Of a stretch of 64,000 nucleotides of DNA, positions 47,913 to 56,538 are shown in pieces. The notes under the pieces were generated by a model. It saw only the letters and a program-made list of their open reading frames with translations. It was not told the origin of the DNA and ran no database searches. Positions within the stretch are counted from its first letter, which is position 1. Each line of letters opens with the position of its first letter. The DNA is from Janthinobacterium sp. J1-1 (GTDB taxonomy: Bacteria > Pseudomonadota > Gammaproteobacteria > Burkholderiales > Burkholderiaceae_D): NCBI RefSeq assembly GCF_030944405.1, contig NZ_CP132339.1, positions 6,076,001 to 6,140,000 of the forward strand, given 5' to 3'. A program made the position numbers and the translations under genes.

Positions 47913-49460
47913 ATGAACTTGCTCAGAACCCTCGCCGCCATTTCCAGCATGACCATGCTGTCCCGAGTCACCGGTTTGTTGCGCGAAAGCCTGTTCGCGC
48001 GCGCCTTTGGCGCCGGCGCCTACACCGACGCCTTTATCGTGGCCTTCCGCATTCCCAACCTGCTGCGGCGCCTGTTTGCCGAAGGCGCGTTCTCGCAAGC
48101 CTTCGTGCCGATCTTGTCGGAGTATAAAAACCAGCATGGCCAGGAGGCCAGCAAGCAGTTGGCCGACCATGTGGCCACCACCCTGGTGTGGGCCACCTTG
48201 CTGGTGTCCGCCATCGGCATCCTCGGCGCGCCATGGTTCGTGTATGTGATCGCCACCGGCCTGAACAAGGACCCCGGCGCTTTCGACGCGGCCGTCTGGA
48301 TGACGCGCCTGATGTTCCCTTATATCAGTTGCATGTCGTTCGTGGCGCTGGCCGGCGGCATCCTGAACACCTGGCGCGAATTCAAGATTCCCGCGTTTAC
48401 ACCGGTGCTGCTGAACCTGTCCTTTATCGCCGCCTCCCTCTTTTTGGCGCCGCACCTGGCGCAGCCGATCTACGCCATGGCGATTGCCGTGTTTGTCGGC
48501 GGCCTGCTGCAGGTGGCGATCCAGATCCCTGCCCTGATCAAGATCGGCATGCTGCCGCGCCTGTCGATCAACCCGGCCATCGGCCTGTCGGACGGCGGCG
48601 TGCGGCGCGTGCTGAAAAAAATGGGACCGGCCGTGTTTGCCGTGTCGGCCGCGCAGATCAGCCTGATGATCAACACCAGCATCGCCTCGCGCCTGGCCGA
48701 AGGCAGCATTTCCTGGCTGTCCTACGCGGACCGCCTGATGGAGTTCCCGACCGCCATGCTGGGTGTGGCCCTGGGCACCATCTTGCTGCCCAGCCTGTCG
48801 AAAGCCAATGTCGATGGCGACAAGACGGAATACTCGTCCTTGCTGGACTGGGGCTTGCGCCTGACCTTTTTGCTGGCCTTGCCGGCGGCCGTCGGCATGG
48901 CCACCCTGGCCACGCCGCTGATCGCCACCCTTTTTCATTATGGTAAATTTTCGGCCGAATCGGTGGCCATGTCGACCGAGCCGCTGGTGGCCTACAGCCT
49001 GGGTTTGCTGGGCATCATCCTGGTGAAAACCCTGGCGCCGGCGTTTTATGCGCGCCAGGATATCCGCACGCCCGTCAAGATCGCCATCGGCGTGCTGATC
49101 GCCACGCAGCTGATGAACTGGCTGTTCGTGCCCTACCTGGCCGTTGCCGGGCTGGCCCTGTCGATCGGCCTGGGCGCCTGCCTGAACGCCACTTTCCTGT
49201 ACTGGGGCTTGCGCCGCCGCGGCATCTACACGCCGAAACCGGGCTGGCTGACATTCTTCCTGCGCCTGCTGCCGGCCCTGGCCGTGATGGGTGGCGTGGC
49301 CGCCTATGGCGCGACCCGCATCGACTGGATCGCCATGCAAGCCCATCCATTGCTGCGGGCCGGCACCCTGGGCCTGCTGATCTGCCTGTGCGGCGTGGCC
49401 TATTTCGGCACATTACTGCTGGCCGGCTTCCGCTTCCGCGATTTCAAGCGCACCGCATAA
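47913..49460 (+). CDS. murJ: Lipid II flippase MurJ
   Basis: A 515-residue polytopic protein of the MVF family with about 14 helices. It flips lipid II across the inner membrane for cell-wall synthesis. MNLLRTLAAISSMTMLSRVT, GLLRESLFARAFGAG, FRIPNLLRRLFAEGAFSQAF and ALAGGILNTW are highly conserved. Length and start are standard. It is divergent from rpsT, a frequent arrangement in betaproteobacteria. Confidence 0.97.
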   Translation: MNLLRTLAAISSMTMLSRVTGLLRESLFARAFGAGAYTDAFIVAFRIPNLLRRLFAEGAFSQAFVPILSEYKNQHGQEASKQLADHVATTLVWATLLVSAIGILGAPWFVYVIATGLNKDPGAFDAAVWMTRLMFPYISCMSFVALAGGILNTWREFKIPAFTPVLLNLSFIAASLFLAPHLAQPIYAMAIAVFVGGLLQVAIQIPALIKIGMLPRLSINPAIGLSDGGVRRVLKKMGPAVFAVSAAQISLMINTSIASRLAEGSISWLSYADRLMEFPTAMLGVALGTILLPSLSKANVDGDKTEYSSLLDWGLRLTFLLALPAAVGMATLATPLIATLFHYGKFSAESVAMSTEPLVAYSLGLLGIILVKTLAPAFYARQDIRTPVKIAIGVLIATQLMNWLFVPYLAVAGLALSIGLGACLNATFLYWGLRRRGIYTPKPGWLTFFLRLLPALAVMGGVAAYGATRIDWIAMQAHPLLRAGTLGLLICLCGVAYFGTLLLAGFRFRDFKRTA

Positions 49461-49553
49461 GCAAATGTCCAGGGCATTGTTGCCTGCGCCTCGCCGTGCT
49501 GGCGCACTGTCTTCGTCTTGGCGCCTAGCCCTGAACGTTTGCCAGTGCCAGAC

Positions 49554-49580
49554 AAAAAAACCCGCCTCGGCGGGTTTTTC
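49554..49580. terminator. Terminator between murJ and PEP-CTERM gene
   Basis: AAAAAAACCCGCC, two bases, GGCGGGTTTTTT is a near-perfect stem flanked by A- and T-runs, between two converging genes. Confidence 0.9.
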
Positions 49581-49597
49581 ATTTTGCACCAGCACTA

Positions 49598-50116
49598 TCA
49601 GGCAGATTTCTTGACGCGGCGGCGAGCCACGGCGCCCACCAGCGCCAGGCCGGCCAGCATCATGGCGTAGGTTTCCGGCTCCGGTACCGGCAGGGCCGCG
49701 ACGGTCGCGATATATTGCGAGCGGTCAATAGCGGTCACGCCTGAAATGTCCACGCGGTAGTTACCGGCGGCCAAAGGACCGGCCCAGCTCAGGTTCTGGT
49801 TCGAACCACCGGCCACATTGGTCAGCGCACCATAGTAGGTATTCGTGCCGACACCGAACAGCGATCCCGCAAAATTGGTGATCGCGCCTTCGGCCACCGA
49901 GAACGTTTGCAACGCACCGAAGGAAGTCGACGAGGGCGTCAGCAGCTGGAAGAACCAGCTGTCACTGATGGCCGTGCCGGCGTCAAGAAACTTGTCCGAC
50001 TTGTCGGACAAGGTATCCGAACCGGCCGGGTCCAGGATCCCCAGCAGATGATCGGTCGCGGAAGCGCTGAACGATGCCGCCGCCAGGATACCAGCAGCAA
50101 TCAATTTCAATTTCAT
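49598..50116 (-). CDS. PEP-CTERM protein, FxDxF type
   Basis: A 172-residue exported protein. A signal peptide (MKLKLIAAGILAAASFSASA) precedes a mature region with SDSWFFQLL and GALTNVAGG. The C-terminus is the sorting signal: VPEPETYAMMLAGLALVGA followed by ARRRVKK. Exosortase cuts such proteins after membrane insertion and passes them to the surface. The start follows GAAGGAG at a good distance. It lies next to a second PEP-CTERM gene (divergent) and 1.3 kb from the exosortase-type polysaccharide locus. Confidence 0.92.
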   Translation of the reverse strand: MKLKLIAAGILAAASFSASATDHLLGILDPAGSDTLSDKSDKFLDAGTAISDSWFFQLLTPSSTSFGALQTFSVAEGAITNFAGSLFGVGTNTYYGALTNVAGGSNQNLSWAGPLAAGNYRVDISGVTAIDRSQYIATVAALPVPEPETYAMMLAGLALVGAVARRRVKKSA

Positions 50117-50591
50117 GTTGTATCTCCTTCAAAATGAATTTATGGCTGCTGTACGCTGGCCACCCAAAGTACATGAAATACTGATAATAATGGTAGCATA
50201 ATTACACGGAATAAATTATAAATATTTTATTTAAAGTTTCACTTTGGAAATTATTATTCTCATGAAATAGTTGCCTGCTTTACGCAGTTTCCAAGCGTAA
50301 ATGTCAGCGAGGTGGCCAGGAGGCTCGCCATGGCGAGCCTGCAACACCCTGCGGGAATTATGAAAGCAGACTCGACACTGAACAGAAAAATATGATATAT
50401 TTCCTACAAATAAGTTTAATTCCTGATAAGGACTAAACAAGACGCAGTACACACAGGTTCAGGCCTCATCCATGCCTGGCCTTGAAAAGCACGCCTTTCC
50501 CCGCACACAACGGTCACAGGGATGGGTGGCTGCAATATGCGCAATCAACGTCACCAGCGACGCGGCGCACCTGCTTTTTGAGAGAACTATC
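50117..50591. other. Intergenic region between two PEP-CTERM genes
   Basis: This 475-base divergent gap is strongly AT-rich at 50160-50260 and carries both promoters. It contains a perfect 20-bp palindrome (50321-50340). No coding frame with a plausible start and family was found; the frame entering from 50472 is the upstream extension of the next gene and lacks a signal peptide at its start. Confidence 0.65.
50321..50340. repeat. Perfect 20-bp palindrome
   Basis: AGGCTCGCCATGGCGAGCCT reads the same on both strands. It lies midway between the two PEP-CTERM genes in otherwise AT-rich DNA. It may be a regulator site, an attenuating hairpin or a restriction-like chance palindrome; 20 perfect bases are unlikely by chance in one short gap. 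Confidence 0.7.
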
Positions 50592-51344
50592 ATGTCCAAA
50601 TCGATTTTTGCCTGCTTGACAGCGCGCCCTTTGCTGCTGGCCGCCGCCATCATGGCGTTCGGCGGCAGCGCCCATGCGCAAACCCAAGCCCAGCCGCGCG
50701 ACAATCAGAAAAGCTGCCAGGCCAGCACCAACAACGCAAATGGCGACGCCAAGGATGCCAACCTCGACGGCACCTACAGCGCCTGCAGCCTGGCGGACGG
50801 CTTTATCAGTGGCGGCACGCGCGCCAATGACGGCAAGCAACCGACGCCGGACTTTACCGGCGTGGTCTCGGACCAGGAGTTGCGCAAGTTCGATTCCAGC
50901 GACAGCACCCACCGCCTGGCGATCAATGGCATGCCTGGCAATGATGCGGTCATACCTGGCGGCAAGATCCTGACGACCGATGACAACCAGTTTCGCTTCC
51001 GCACCCGTGATTTCGTGGCCAACGAGGAAGTGTATCCACTCGACGAGACCCCGGCCTATGGCGCGGCGGGCCGTGCGCTGAATCGCAGCCGCAGCGGCAG
51101 CGCCGACAACCAGGCGCCATTGGTGGTGGCGTCGTCGCTCAGTGAAAACCTGCCCGCCGCCACTGGCGGTTCAAGCGGCGTGGGCGGCGGCGGCGCGGCC
51201 GGCGGCCTCAATACCGGCGGCGGCCTGATCCCGGCCACGCCGGAAGTGCCGGCCGTGCCGGAACCGGAAACCTGGGCCATGCTGCTGGCCGGCCTGGCCC
51301 TGGTGGCCTTCGCGGGACGGCGCAAGCGGGCCGCAACAGCGTAA
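50592..51344 (+). CDS. PEP-CTERM protein, Gly/Ser-rich
   Basis: A 250-residue exported protein with a signal peptide ending GSAHAQ. Two cysteines (KSCQAS, YSACSLADGF) are the only ones in the mature part and could pair. The middle is polar and Asp/Asn-rich. Before the sorting signal lies a flexible stretch (TGGSSGVGGGGAAGG). The C-terminus VPEPETWAMLLAGLALVAFA, then GRRKR, is a full PEP-CTERM signal. I chose ATG 50592 because the signal peptide begins there. Function unknown; surface or extracellular location inferred. Confidence 0.9.
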   Translation: MSKSIFACLTARPLLLAAAIMAFGGSAHAQTQAQPRDNQKSCQASTNNANGDAKDANLDGTYSACSLADGFISGGTRANDGKQPTPDFTGVVSDQELRKFDSSDSTHRLAINGMPGNDAVIPGGKILTTDDNQFRFRTRDFVANEEVYPLDETPAYGAAGRALNRSRSGSADNQAPLVVASSLSENLPAATGGSSGVGGGGAAGGLNTGGGLIPATPEVPAVPEPETWAMLLAGLALVAFAGRRKRAATA

Positions 51345-51365
51345 ATAAAAGTGTAAACCAAGAGC

Positions 51366-51389
51366 AAAAAGGCCCGCGAGGGCCTTTTT
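51366..51389. terminator. Terminator at the end of the polysaccharide locus
   Basis: AAAAAGGCCC, loop GCGA, GGGCCTTTTT is a perfect 10-base stem with flanking runs. It lies between the plus-strand PEP-CTERM gene and the last gene of the minus-strand polysaccharide locus and can serve both. Confidence 0.92.
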
Positions 51390-51412
51390 TTCGTCTGGAA
51401 AACTGCTGACAC

Positions 51413-52444
51413 TCAGCGCCGGAAGCGCGCGTACGGCGCGGCCAAGGGGTCGCCGATAAACAGGCCTTGCGCAGGCCATGCCACGCTGCCCCAGTAGGCT
51501 TCGAGCGCGGTGCTGCCCGACAGGTAGCGGCGCAGCAGCACGCTGGGCTGTGGAAACTTTTGCCAGTAGCTGCACGGTTCGCTGACGGTGCCATAACTGG
51601 CCGTCGCACCTGCTTCCAGCCAGCGCTGGCTGCTCATCTGCTGGGTACCTTGCAGGTCGCCACCAAACGAGGTCAGGTGATCGGCCAGCGCACCGGGCAG
51701 GAAGCGCAGGGTGTCGAGCTTGGCCACCTTGGCCATGCCCGTCTGGTAGACCATGATGTCCTGCGCCCCTTCCAGGCTGTCCGCCTTCAGGTGCTTGATG
51801 GCCAGCTTGCGCGGGGCCAGCATGCCCGGCGGCGGAAACAGCGGCGCGCGGCTGTTGCGCGCGGCATCCGACGTCGTCAGATAATACGCGCTGGCGGCCG
51901 GCGGCGAAAAGCCGCTGACGGCGCCACGGTCGGCCACGGCCTTGGCCTCGTCGACAAAATCGATGGGCAGCAGCATCGCCAGGCGCAAGCCCAGCTGGGT
52001 ATACGGTTGGGCCACATTGCTGTTGAAATACGGGCTGGCCTTGCCGGGATCGCAGGTCTTGGTGCACTGCCCCGCGTCGTAGCCCAGCGTAAATGCCGAG
52101 GTGATGGAATTGCACTCGACGGCATACGGCGCGCTCCACACCATCAGCACGGCCTGGATGCCGGGTTTCAGCTGGGCGTCGATGCGTTCCTTGAGCTGGG
52201 CGAACTGGTCCATGCTCAGCTTGCGGGGCCGGTTCGGAATCGTGACGTGGGCGACATTGGCGGCGGGAATACCATGCACCTGCCGGTAGTATTCGCCCAC
52301 TTCGACGCTGTTCGGTTCGGCGTCGTTGATGATGATGGCCAGCTGCGACGGCTGCAGGCCGGCGGCGGCGGGCGGTGCATCGGCACTGGCGCTGCTGGCA
52401 GCGCTGGCGGCCAGCGCCAGGGAAAGATAAAGGAATATACGCAA
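51413..52444 (-). CDS. TIGR03790-type exported protein
   Basis: A 343-residue protein with a signal peptide (ends near SSASADAPP). The segments IIINDAEPNSVEVGEYYRQV, HGIPAANVAHVTIP and LFIGDPLAAPYARF match my memory of the TIGR03790 family, whose members occur in bacteria with rich exported proteomes. Function is unknown; no catalytic motif is clear. Paired cysteines (CTKTC) and a late SEPCSYW are visible. It closes the minus-strand polysaccharide locus, 98 bases after manC, and is followed by a terminator. Confidence 0.72.
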   Translation of the reverse strand: MRIFLYLSLALAASAASSASADAPPAAAGLQPSQLAIIINDAEPNSVEVGEYYRQVHGIPAANVAHVTIPNRPRKLSMDQFAQLKERIDAQLKPGIQAVLMVWSAPYAVECNSITSAFTLGYDAGQCTKTCDPGKASPYFNSNVAQPYTQLGLRLAMLLPIDFVDEAKAVADRGAVSGFSPPAASAYYLTTSDAARNSRAPLFPPPGMLAPRKLAIKHLKADSLEGAQDIMVYQTGMAKVAKLDTLRFLPGALADHLTSFGGDLQGTQQMSSQRWLEAGATASYGTVSEPCSYWQKFPQPSVLLRRYLSGSTALEAYWGSVAWPAQGLFIGDPLAAPYARFRR

Positions 52445-52542
52445 GGTCAGGTCGCCGCCGTCAGGTTGGGAGTGCGGGCAGCCGGAGCCGCCCGCCCGGC
52501 GACGATTATAGCGCCCTATGCGCGCTGGCAGGCTTTATGGCT

Positions 52543-53979
52543 TTACGCTCGCTGGTAGACATCTTCCAGCCGCACGATATCGTCCTCGCCCAGATAACTG
52601 CCCGACTGCACTTCGATCAGGTGCAGCGGCAGCTTGCCCGGGTTTTCCAGGCGGTGCGTCATGCCGATCGGAATATAGGTCGATTCGTTTTCCGTCAGCA
52701 AGGTCACCTTCTCGCCACACGTCACCCTGGCCGTGCCGCTGACCACGACCCAGTGCTCGGCCCGGTGATGGTGCATCTGCAGCGACAGCTTGCCGCCCGG
52801 ATTGACGGTGATGCGCTTGACCTGGAAGCGCTGGCCCAGGTCGATGCCTTCGTAGCTGCCCCAGGGGCGGTACACCTTGCGGTGCTGCACGTGTTCGCTG
52901 CGGCCCTGCTGCTTCAGATGGTCGACCACCTGCTTGACCCGCTGCACCTGGTCCTTGTGGGCCACCAGCACGGCGTCATCGGTTTCCACCACCACCAGGT
53001 CGCGCACGCCCAGCACGGCCACCAGGCGGCGCTCGGCGCGCACCAGGCAGTTGCTGACGCCATCGAGATACACGTCGCCGCGCACCACATTGCCGCTGGC
53101 GTCCCCCTGCTGCACTTCCCACAGGGCCGACCAGGAACCGACATCGCTCCAGCCTATGCTGGCCGGCAGCACCACCGCATGCGCCGTCCGTTCCATCACG
53201 GCATAGTCGATCGAATCGGACGGGCTGCCGGTAAATGCCTTTTCATCGAGGCGGCAGAAATCGAGGTCGCGGTAGCCGTCGCGCACGGCCGCCATGCAAG
53301 CGTCCAGCATGGCGGGCTGGAACTGGCCCAGTTCGCTCAGATAGCGCTCGGCGCGGAACAAAAACATGCCGCTGTTCCAGAAATAATTTCCGGCCGCGAC
53401 AAAACCCTGCGCCGTCGCCAGGTCCGGCTTTTCCACGAAACGCTCGACCTGGCAAGCGCCCTGCCCTGCCTCGGCGCCCACCGGCGCGCCGGCGCGGATA
53501 TAGCCATAGCCCGTTTCCGGTGCGGTGGGCACGATGCCGAAGGTGGCCAGCGCACCATCGGACGCCAGCTTTGCTGCGGCAATGATGGCCTGGTGGAAGG
53601 CCGGCACGTCGGTGATCACATGGTCGGCCGGCAACACCAGCATCAAGGCCTCGGGGTCGATCGCCAGCAGGTACTGCGCCGCCACCGCCACCGCCGGCGC
53701 CGTATTGCGGCCCACCGGTTCAAGCAGGATGCCTAGGGGGTCCAGCTTGATTTCGCGCAGCTGCTCGGCCACCATGAAGCGGTGTTCATTGCCGCAGACC
53801 ACCAGCGGCGGCATCACCTGGCAAACCCCGTCCGGCAGGCTGTGCACACGCAGCGCCGTTTCCTGCAGCATGGTCCGGTCCGTGACCAGCGCCAGCAGTT
53901 GCTTGGGCAGCACGGCGCGCGACAGCGGCCACAAACGGGTGCCGGAACCGCCCGACAGGATCACTGGATATATCTTCAT
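52543..53979 (-). CDS. manC: Mannose-1-phosphate guanylyltransferase / mannose-6-phosphate isomerase
   Basis: A 478-residue bifunctional enzyme that supplies GDP-mannose. The N-terminal nucleotidyltransferase opens VILSGGSGTRLWPLSRAVLP, with FVEKPD and NYFWNSGMFLFR later. The C-terminal cupin isomerase (about 350-470) has RPWGSYEGIDLGQRFQVKRI and SLQMHHHRAEHWVVVSGTA with the metal-binding His residues. It lies 16 bases after a glycosyltransferase and in the same operon as algD, which oxidises its product. Confidence 0.96.
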   Translation of the reverse strand: MKIYPVILSGGSGTRLWPLSRAVLPKQLLALVTDRTMLQETALRVHSLPDGVCQVMPPLVVCGNEHRFMVAEQLREIKLDPLGILLEPVGRNTAPAVAVAAQYLLAIDPEALMLVLPADHVITDVPAFHQAIIAAAKLASDGALATFGIVPTAPETGYGYIRAGAPVGAEAGQGACQVERFVEKPDLATAQGFVAAGNYFWNSGMFLFRAERYLSELGQFQPAMLDACMAAVRDGYRDLDFCRLDEKAFTGSPSDSIDYAVMERTAHAVVLPASIGWSDVGSWSALWEVQQGDASGNVVRGDVYLDGVSNCLVRAERRLVAVLGVRDLVVVETDDAVLVAHKDQVQRVKQVVDHLKQQGRSEHVQHRKVYRPWGSYEGIDLGQRFQVKRITVNPGGKLSLQMHHHRAEHWVVVSGTARVTCGEKVTLLTENESTYIPIGMTHRLENPGKLPLHLIEVQSGSYLGEDDIVRLEDVYQRA

Positions 53980-53995
53980 GGCTGTTGTCCCGATC

Positions 53996-55228
53996 TTATT
54001 TATTCACTTGCAGCGCCGGCGCGGCGGCGGGAAACAGGCGCGCGTAGGCGGCCAGCAATTTCGGCGCCTCGTACTCCCATTCCAGCTCGTTGATCACGCG
54101 GTGGCGGCCAAATGCGCCCATCTGTTCACGCCGCGCCGGGTCGTCGAGCAGCTCGACGATCTTGCGCGCCATGTCGACCGGATCGTTCTTCATGGCATAC
54201 AGCGACGCGTCCTGGGCCGAGACCTTGCCCTCGACCAGGTCGAACTGCACGATCGGTTTGCCCAGCGCCATGTATTCCATGATCTTGTTCATGGTCGACT
54301 TGTCGTTCATGTCGTTGGCCACGTCCGGGTTCACGCACACGTCCGAAGTATTGAGCATTTCCAGCAGTTGCTGGTCCGGCACGCGCCCCGTGAACGTCAC
54401 GTAATCGGCGATGCCCATGTCCTGCGCCATCTGTTTCATCTGTTCCAGCGAGGTGCCGCCGCCGACCAGGCCGAACTGCACGTCCTGGCGCCCCAGGGTC
54501 TGCACGATATACTGGGCCGCCTGCAGCAGCAGGTCGATGCCTTCCTGGGCTCCCATCACGCCGACATAGCCGACCAGGTAGCTGCGGCCTTGCTTCAATT
54601 CCGGCACCGGCGGCAGCACCCGCAGGCGGTCCAGCTTGGGACCGCTGCGCACCACATACACGTCTTCGGGCTTCATGCCGCCGCGTTCGATGGCGATCTT
54701 CTTGTACGACTCGTTGGTGGCGATCGACACGTCGGCGCTCTGGAACGACCAGCGCTCGAACAGCACCATCAGCTTGTAGAAAAAGTCGCGCCGGCCGAAC
54801 TTGGCTTCGTACAGTTCCGGGTTGATGTCGTGATGGTCGAACAGGAAGCGCTTGCCCATCGTCAGCTTGAAAAAGCCGCCAATCAAAAACAGCAGGTCGG
54901 GCGGATTGCAGGCGTGGATGACATCGAAGCCGCGCGCGAAATGCACCTTCCACGCCAGGCGGAAGGTGTGGAACAGCGCCAGCGAGTATTCCACCAGGTA
55001 ACCCTTGGCGCCTTCGGCTTCCAGCGGCAGGTGGTAGCGGTAGATATGGATACCGTCGATCGCCTCGTAGCGCGATTCATACCCCTTGCCGGTGGGGCAG
55101 ATGATCGACACCTCGTAACCGTTCGCATGCAGGGTGGTCGCTTCCTGCCACACGCGCCGGTCGAACGGCGACGGCAGGTTTTCCACCAGGATCAATACCC
55201 GACGGGCCTTACCAGCAGATGCCGTCAT
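53996..55228 (-). CDS. Family 4 glycosyltransferase
   Basis: A 410-residue GT-B enzyme. The N-half has ENLPSPFDRRVWQEATTLHA and DVIHACNPPDLLF; the C-half has YVGVMGAQEGIDLLLQAAQY and a donor site NDKSTMNKIMEYMALGKPIV, where the usual second Glu is part of KIMEYMA. The ATG at 55228 has GGAG upstream and overlaps the algD end by 20 bases. It would add a sugar to the lipid-linked repeat unit at the cytoplasmic face. Donor is probably a hexose nucleotide; identity unknown. Confidence 0.9.
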   Translation of the reverse strand: MTASAGKARRVLILVENLPSPFDRRVWQEATTLHANGYEVSIICPTGKGYESRYEAIDGIHIYRYHLPLEAEGAKGYLVEYSLALFHTFRLAWKVHFARGFDVIHACNPPDLLFLIGGFFKLTMGKRFLFDHHDINPELYEAKFGRRDFFYKLMVLFERWSFQSADVSIATNESYKKIAIERGGMKPEDVYVVRSGPKLDRLRVLPPVPELKQGRSYLVGYVGVMGAQEGIDLLLQAAQYIVQTLGRQDVQFGLVGGGTSLEQMKQMAQDMGIADYVTFTGRVPDQQLLEMLNTSDVCVNPDVANDMNDKSTMNKIMEYMALGKPIVQFDLVEGKVSAQDASLYAMKNDPVDMARKIVELLDDPARREQMGAFGRHRVINELEWEYEAPKLLAAYARLFPAAAPALQVNK

Positions 55229-56519
55229 ATTGCTCTCCACTTTGTTCCTTGCTGATGCGCACCAGGTCGACGATATGCTGGTGCGGCTTGAGGCTGCCCG
55301 GCACGGTCTTGAATTCGGCCGCGCCGTTGCCGATCACGATGGTGTCGGCAAAATCGAGCACGTCCTGCATGGTGGTCACCATCAATTTGGAGATGTGCGG
55401 AATATGGTTCAGGATGTAATCCTGGTTGGCGCCCGTCAGCGCGGCCAGGTTGACATTCTTGTCGTACAGTTTCAGCTCGTAGCCCTTGCCCAGCAGATAT
55501 TCGATCACGTCGACCAGCGGCGACTCGCGCAGGTCGTCGGTACCGGCCTTGAACGAGAAGCCCAAAATACCCACCTTGCGCGCGCCCTTGTCGGCGATCA
55601 TCTTGATGCCTTTCTCCACCTGCTTCTGGTTCGACGGCAGGATCGAATTGAGCAGCGGCAAATCGAGATCCAGGGTGCGCGCCTTGTAGGTCAGCGCGCG
55701 CACGTCTTTCGGCAGGCAGGAGCCGCCGAACGCGAAGCCCGGCTTCATGTAATACGGTGACAGGTTCAGCTTGGTATCCTGGCAGAAGATCTCCATCACC
55801 TTGTGGCCATCGATGCCGACCGCCTTGCAGATATTGCCGATCTCGTTGGCGAACGCCACTTTCACGGCGTGCCAGGTGTTGTCGGTGTACTTGACCATCT
55901 CGGCCGTTTCCACATCGGTGCGCACCAGCGGCGCATCCATTTTTTCATACAGCTGCACCAGCAGGGCGCCAGCCTTTTCGTCGGACTCGCCAATCACGGT
56001 TTTCGGCGGATTGTAGTAGTCGTGGACGGCCGTGCCTTCGCGCAGGAATTCCGGGTTGTTGCAGACGCCAAAATCGACGCCGGCCACCTTGCCGGACGCC
56101 GCTTCCAGGGTCGGGATCACCAGCGAGCGCATCGAGCCGGGCAGCATGGTCGAGCGCGCCACCACCACATGGAAAGAATCTTTTTCGGCGATCGCCGCGC
56201 CGATTTCCTGGCATACCTTGCGCACATGGCTGAGGTCCAGGTTGCCGTTCAGCTGCGAGGGCGTGCCGACGCAGATCAGCGACATGTCGGAACCGAACAC
56301 CGCATCGCGCACGTCCGCCGTGGCGCGCAGATGGCCGCTTTTCACGGTGGCGGCGATCATCTCGCCGATATCTTTTTCGATGATGGGCGTGGTGCCCTGG
56401 TTGATCAGCTCGACCTTGGTCTTGTTCGGGTCCACGCCGATCACTTCGTGGCCGTCGCTGGCCAGGCAACCGGCGGAGACGGCGCCCACATAACCCAAGC
56501 CAAATATACTAATTTTCAT
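55209..56519 (-). CDS. algD: GDP-mannose 6-dehydrogenase
   Basis: A 436-residue UDP/GDP-sugar dehydrogenase that oxidises GDP-mannose to GDP-mannuronate. The NAD fold opens KISIFGLGYVGAVSAGCLA. The catalytic cysteine is Cys268 in GFAFGGSCLPKD, the same position and total length as AlgD of Pseudomonas aeruginosa. The alternative, UDP-glucose dehydrogenase, is less likely given length and the adjacent manC. The presence of manC and algD means a mannuronate- or derived-uronate-containing polymer. Its stop lies 19 bases inside the next gene's start. Confidence 0.9.
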   Translation of the reverse strand: MKISIFGLGYVGAVSAGCLASDGHEVIGVDPNKTKVELINQGTTPIIEKDIGEMIAATVKSGHLRATADVRDAVFGSDMSLICVGTPSQLNGNLDLSHVRKVCQEIGAAIAEKDSFHVVVARSTMLPGSMRSLVIPTLEAASGKVAGVDFGVCNNPEFLREGTAVHDYYNPPKTVIGESDEKAGALLVQLYEKMDAPLVRTDVETAEMVKYTDNTWHAVKVAFANEIGNICKAVGIDGHKVMEIFCQDTKLNLSPYYMKPGFAFGGSCLPKDVRALTYKARTLDLDLPLLNSILPSNQKQVEKGIKMIADKGARKVGILGFSFKAGTDDLRESPLVDVIEYLLGKGYELKLYDKNVNLAALTGANQDYILNHIPHISKLMVTTMQDVLDFADTIVIGNGAAEFKTVPGSLKPHQHIVDLVRISKEQSGEQYDGICW

Positions 56520-56538
56520 GTTTTTTCCTCGTCAATTT

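Noticed and set aside
47898..49346. Minus-strand frame opposite murJ
   Set aside because: The translation is Gly/Gln/His-rich low-complexity shadow; MurJ on the plus strand is complete.
55209..56519. UDP-glucose 6-dehydrogenase instead of AlgD
   Set aside because: Length of 436, Cys at 268 and adjacency to manC favour GDP-mannose; an assay would settle it.
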